Of a stretch of 64,000 bases of DNA, positions 62,755 through 64,000 are shown piece by piece. Origin of the DNA: Ariolimax columbianus (taxonomy: Eukaryota; Mollusca; Gastropoda; Stylommatophora; Arionidae). The stretch lies in the NCBI GenBank assembly GCA_036924085.1, contig JAVGWX010000018.1:20139464-20203463 (forward strand), in the 5' to 3' direction. Numbering within the stretch: position 1 is the stretch's first letter; each line of letters opens with the position of its first letter. The notes under the pieces are model-generated. The model saw only the letters and a list, made by a program, of their open reading frames with translations. It had not been told where the DNA came from and did not search any database. A program made the translations under genes and the position numbers.

Positions 62755-64000
62755 AGGTTTTTTATTAGGATCAACTCCTACTTTATTACCCTCCCAATGC
62801 AGGTTGTTTATTAGGATCAACTCCTACTTTATTACCCTCCCTATGCAGGTTGTTTATTAGGATCAACTCCTACTTTATTACCCTCCATATGCAGGTTGTT
62901 TATTAGGATCAACTCCTACTTTATTACCGTCCCTATGCAGGTTGTTTATTAGGATCAACTCTTACTTTATTACCCTCCATATGCAGGTTGTTTATTAGGA
63001 TCAACTCCTACTTTATTACCCTCCATATGCAGGTTGTTTATTAGGATCAACTCCTACTTTATTACCCTCCCTATGCAGGTTGTTTATTAGGATCAACTCT
63101 TACTTTAGTACCCTCCATATGCAGGTTGTTTATTAGGATCAACTCCTACTTTATTACCCTCCATATGCAGGTTGTTTATTAGGATCAACTCCTACTTTAT
63201 TACCCTCCATATGCAGGTTGTTTATTAGGATCAACTCCTACTTTATTACCCTCCATATGCAGGTTGTTTATTAGGATCAACTCCTACTTTATTACCGTCC
63301 CTATGCAGGTTGTTTATTAGGATCAACTCTTACTTTATTACCCTCCATATGCAGGTTGTTTATTAGGATCAACTCCTACTTTATTACCCTCCATATGCAG
63401 GTTGTTTATTAGGATCAACTCCTACTTTATTACCCTCCCTATGCAGGTTGTTTATTAGGATCAACTCTTACTTTAGTACCCTCCCTATGCAGGTTGTTTA
63501 TTAAGATCAACTCCTACTTTATTACCGTCCCTATGCAGGTTGTTTATTAGGATCAACTCCTACTTTATTACCCTCCATATGCAGGTTGTTTATTAGGATC
63601 AACTCCTACTTTATTACCGTCCCTATGCAGGTTGTTTATTAAGATCAACTCCTACTTTATTACCCTCCCTATGCAGGTTGTTTATTAGGATCAACTCCTA
63701 CTTTATTACCGTCCCTATGCAGGTTGTTTATTAGGATCAACTCCTACTTTATTACCTTCCATATGCAGGTTGTTTATTAGGATCAACTCCTACTTTATTA
63801 CGCTCCCTATGCAGGTTGTTTATTAGGATCAACTCTTACTTTATTACCCTCCCTATGCATGTTGTTTATTAGGATCAACTCTTACTTTATTACCCTCCCT
63901 ATGCAGGTTGTTTATTAGGATCAACTCTTACTTTATTACCCTCCCAATGCAGGTTGTTTATTAGGATCAACTCTTACTTTATTACCCTCCCTATGCAGGT
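62755..64000. repeat. 46-bp satellite-like array, about 27 units, runs off the end
   Basis: Units 'caggttgtttattaggatc' plus 'aactcctactttattacc' plus 'ctccctatg'. Few variant types (ctccta/ctctta, ccctcc/ccgtcc, ctatg/atatg) alternate, and multi-unit blocks recur, indicating higher-order amplification. No spacers, so not a CRISPR. Confidence 0.98.

Noticed and set aside
62755..64000. CRISPR-like regular array
   Set aside because: Units are contiguous with no unique spacers, and the context is eukaryotic.

Overview
The window is repeat-dense nuclear DNA from an invertebrate animal, probably a lophotrochozoan and perhaps a mollusc. The taxon is inferred from the mix of CR1-, RTE- and I-type LINEs with many SINEs; no single feature proves it. 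There is no operon structure and no prokaryotic-type gene. The only host gene I can support is on the minus strand: three exons of an RWDD2-type RWD-domain protein (9385-9549, 6923-7049, 2648-2792). They join in phase across two introns packed with transposons. The first exon(s) and the C-terminal exons are not identified.

Almost everything else is layered mobile DNA. Five 5'-truncated copies of one I-type LINE ('I1', reverse transcriptase plus RNase H plus a CPCG finger) lie at 742-2040 (-), 15374-17534 (+), 31818-34069 (+), 37975-38631 (+) and 46807-47115 (+). Each ends in a short GAA-type tail and is flanked by a 9-14 bp target-site duplication (TSD). Older LINE remnants (RTE-like, CR1, several I-type tails, endonuclease and C-terminal pieces) form the layer into which I1 and the SINEs inserted. 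DNA transposons are represented by mariner remnants, a palindromic mariner-derived foldback, two pieces of an hAT/ZMYM1-like transposase, a pogo/Tigger-like N-terminus and a small MITE.

I use working names for the SINE-like families. A (~360 bp) ends in GAA or AAGCC repeats. B is a diverged sister of A. C (~350 bp) ends in AAC repeats and has a variable internal minisatellite. D, E, H, L and M have tRNA-like heads. F carries the same 3' hairpin as CR1. The strand given for a SINE is the strand on which its tail is at the 3' end.

Layout: 0-9.6 kb is the RWDD2-like locus; 9.6-20.4 kb holds LINE remnants and I1 copy 2; 20.4-26.5 kb holds AT-rich DNA and minisatellites (37 and 43 bp units); 26.5-29.2 kb is a decayed minus-strand LINE; 29.3-39.8 kb holds I1 copies 3 and 4, a CR1 copy carrying two SINE-H insertions, and minisatellites; 39.9-47.8 kb is a nest of hAT, CR1, RTE, mariner and SINE-E pieces; 48-57 kb has I-type tails, a local duplication, a mariner foldback and a LINE with a zinc-finger C-terminus; 57-62.7 kb is mostly SINE-A, C, D and E; 62.7-64 kb is a 46-bp tandem array running off the end.

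The elements interact as parasite and partner. SINE-E and F share their 3' terminal hairpin with the CR1 LINE, as expected if CR1 mobilises them. SINE-A shares a GAA tail with I1, a weaker hint of the same relationship.
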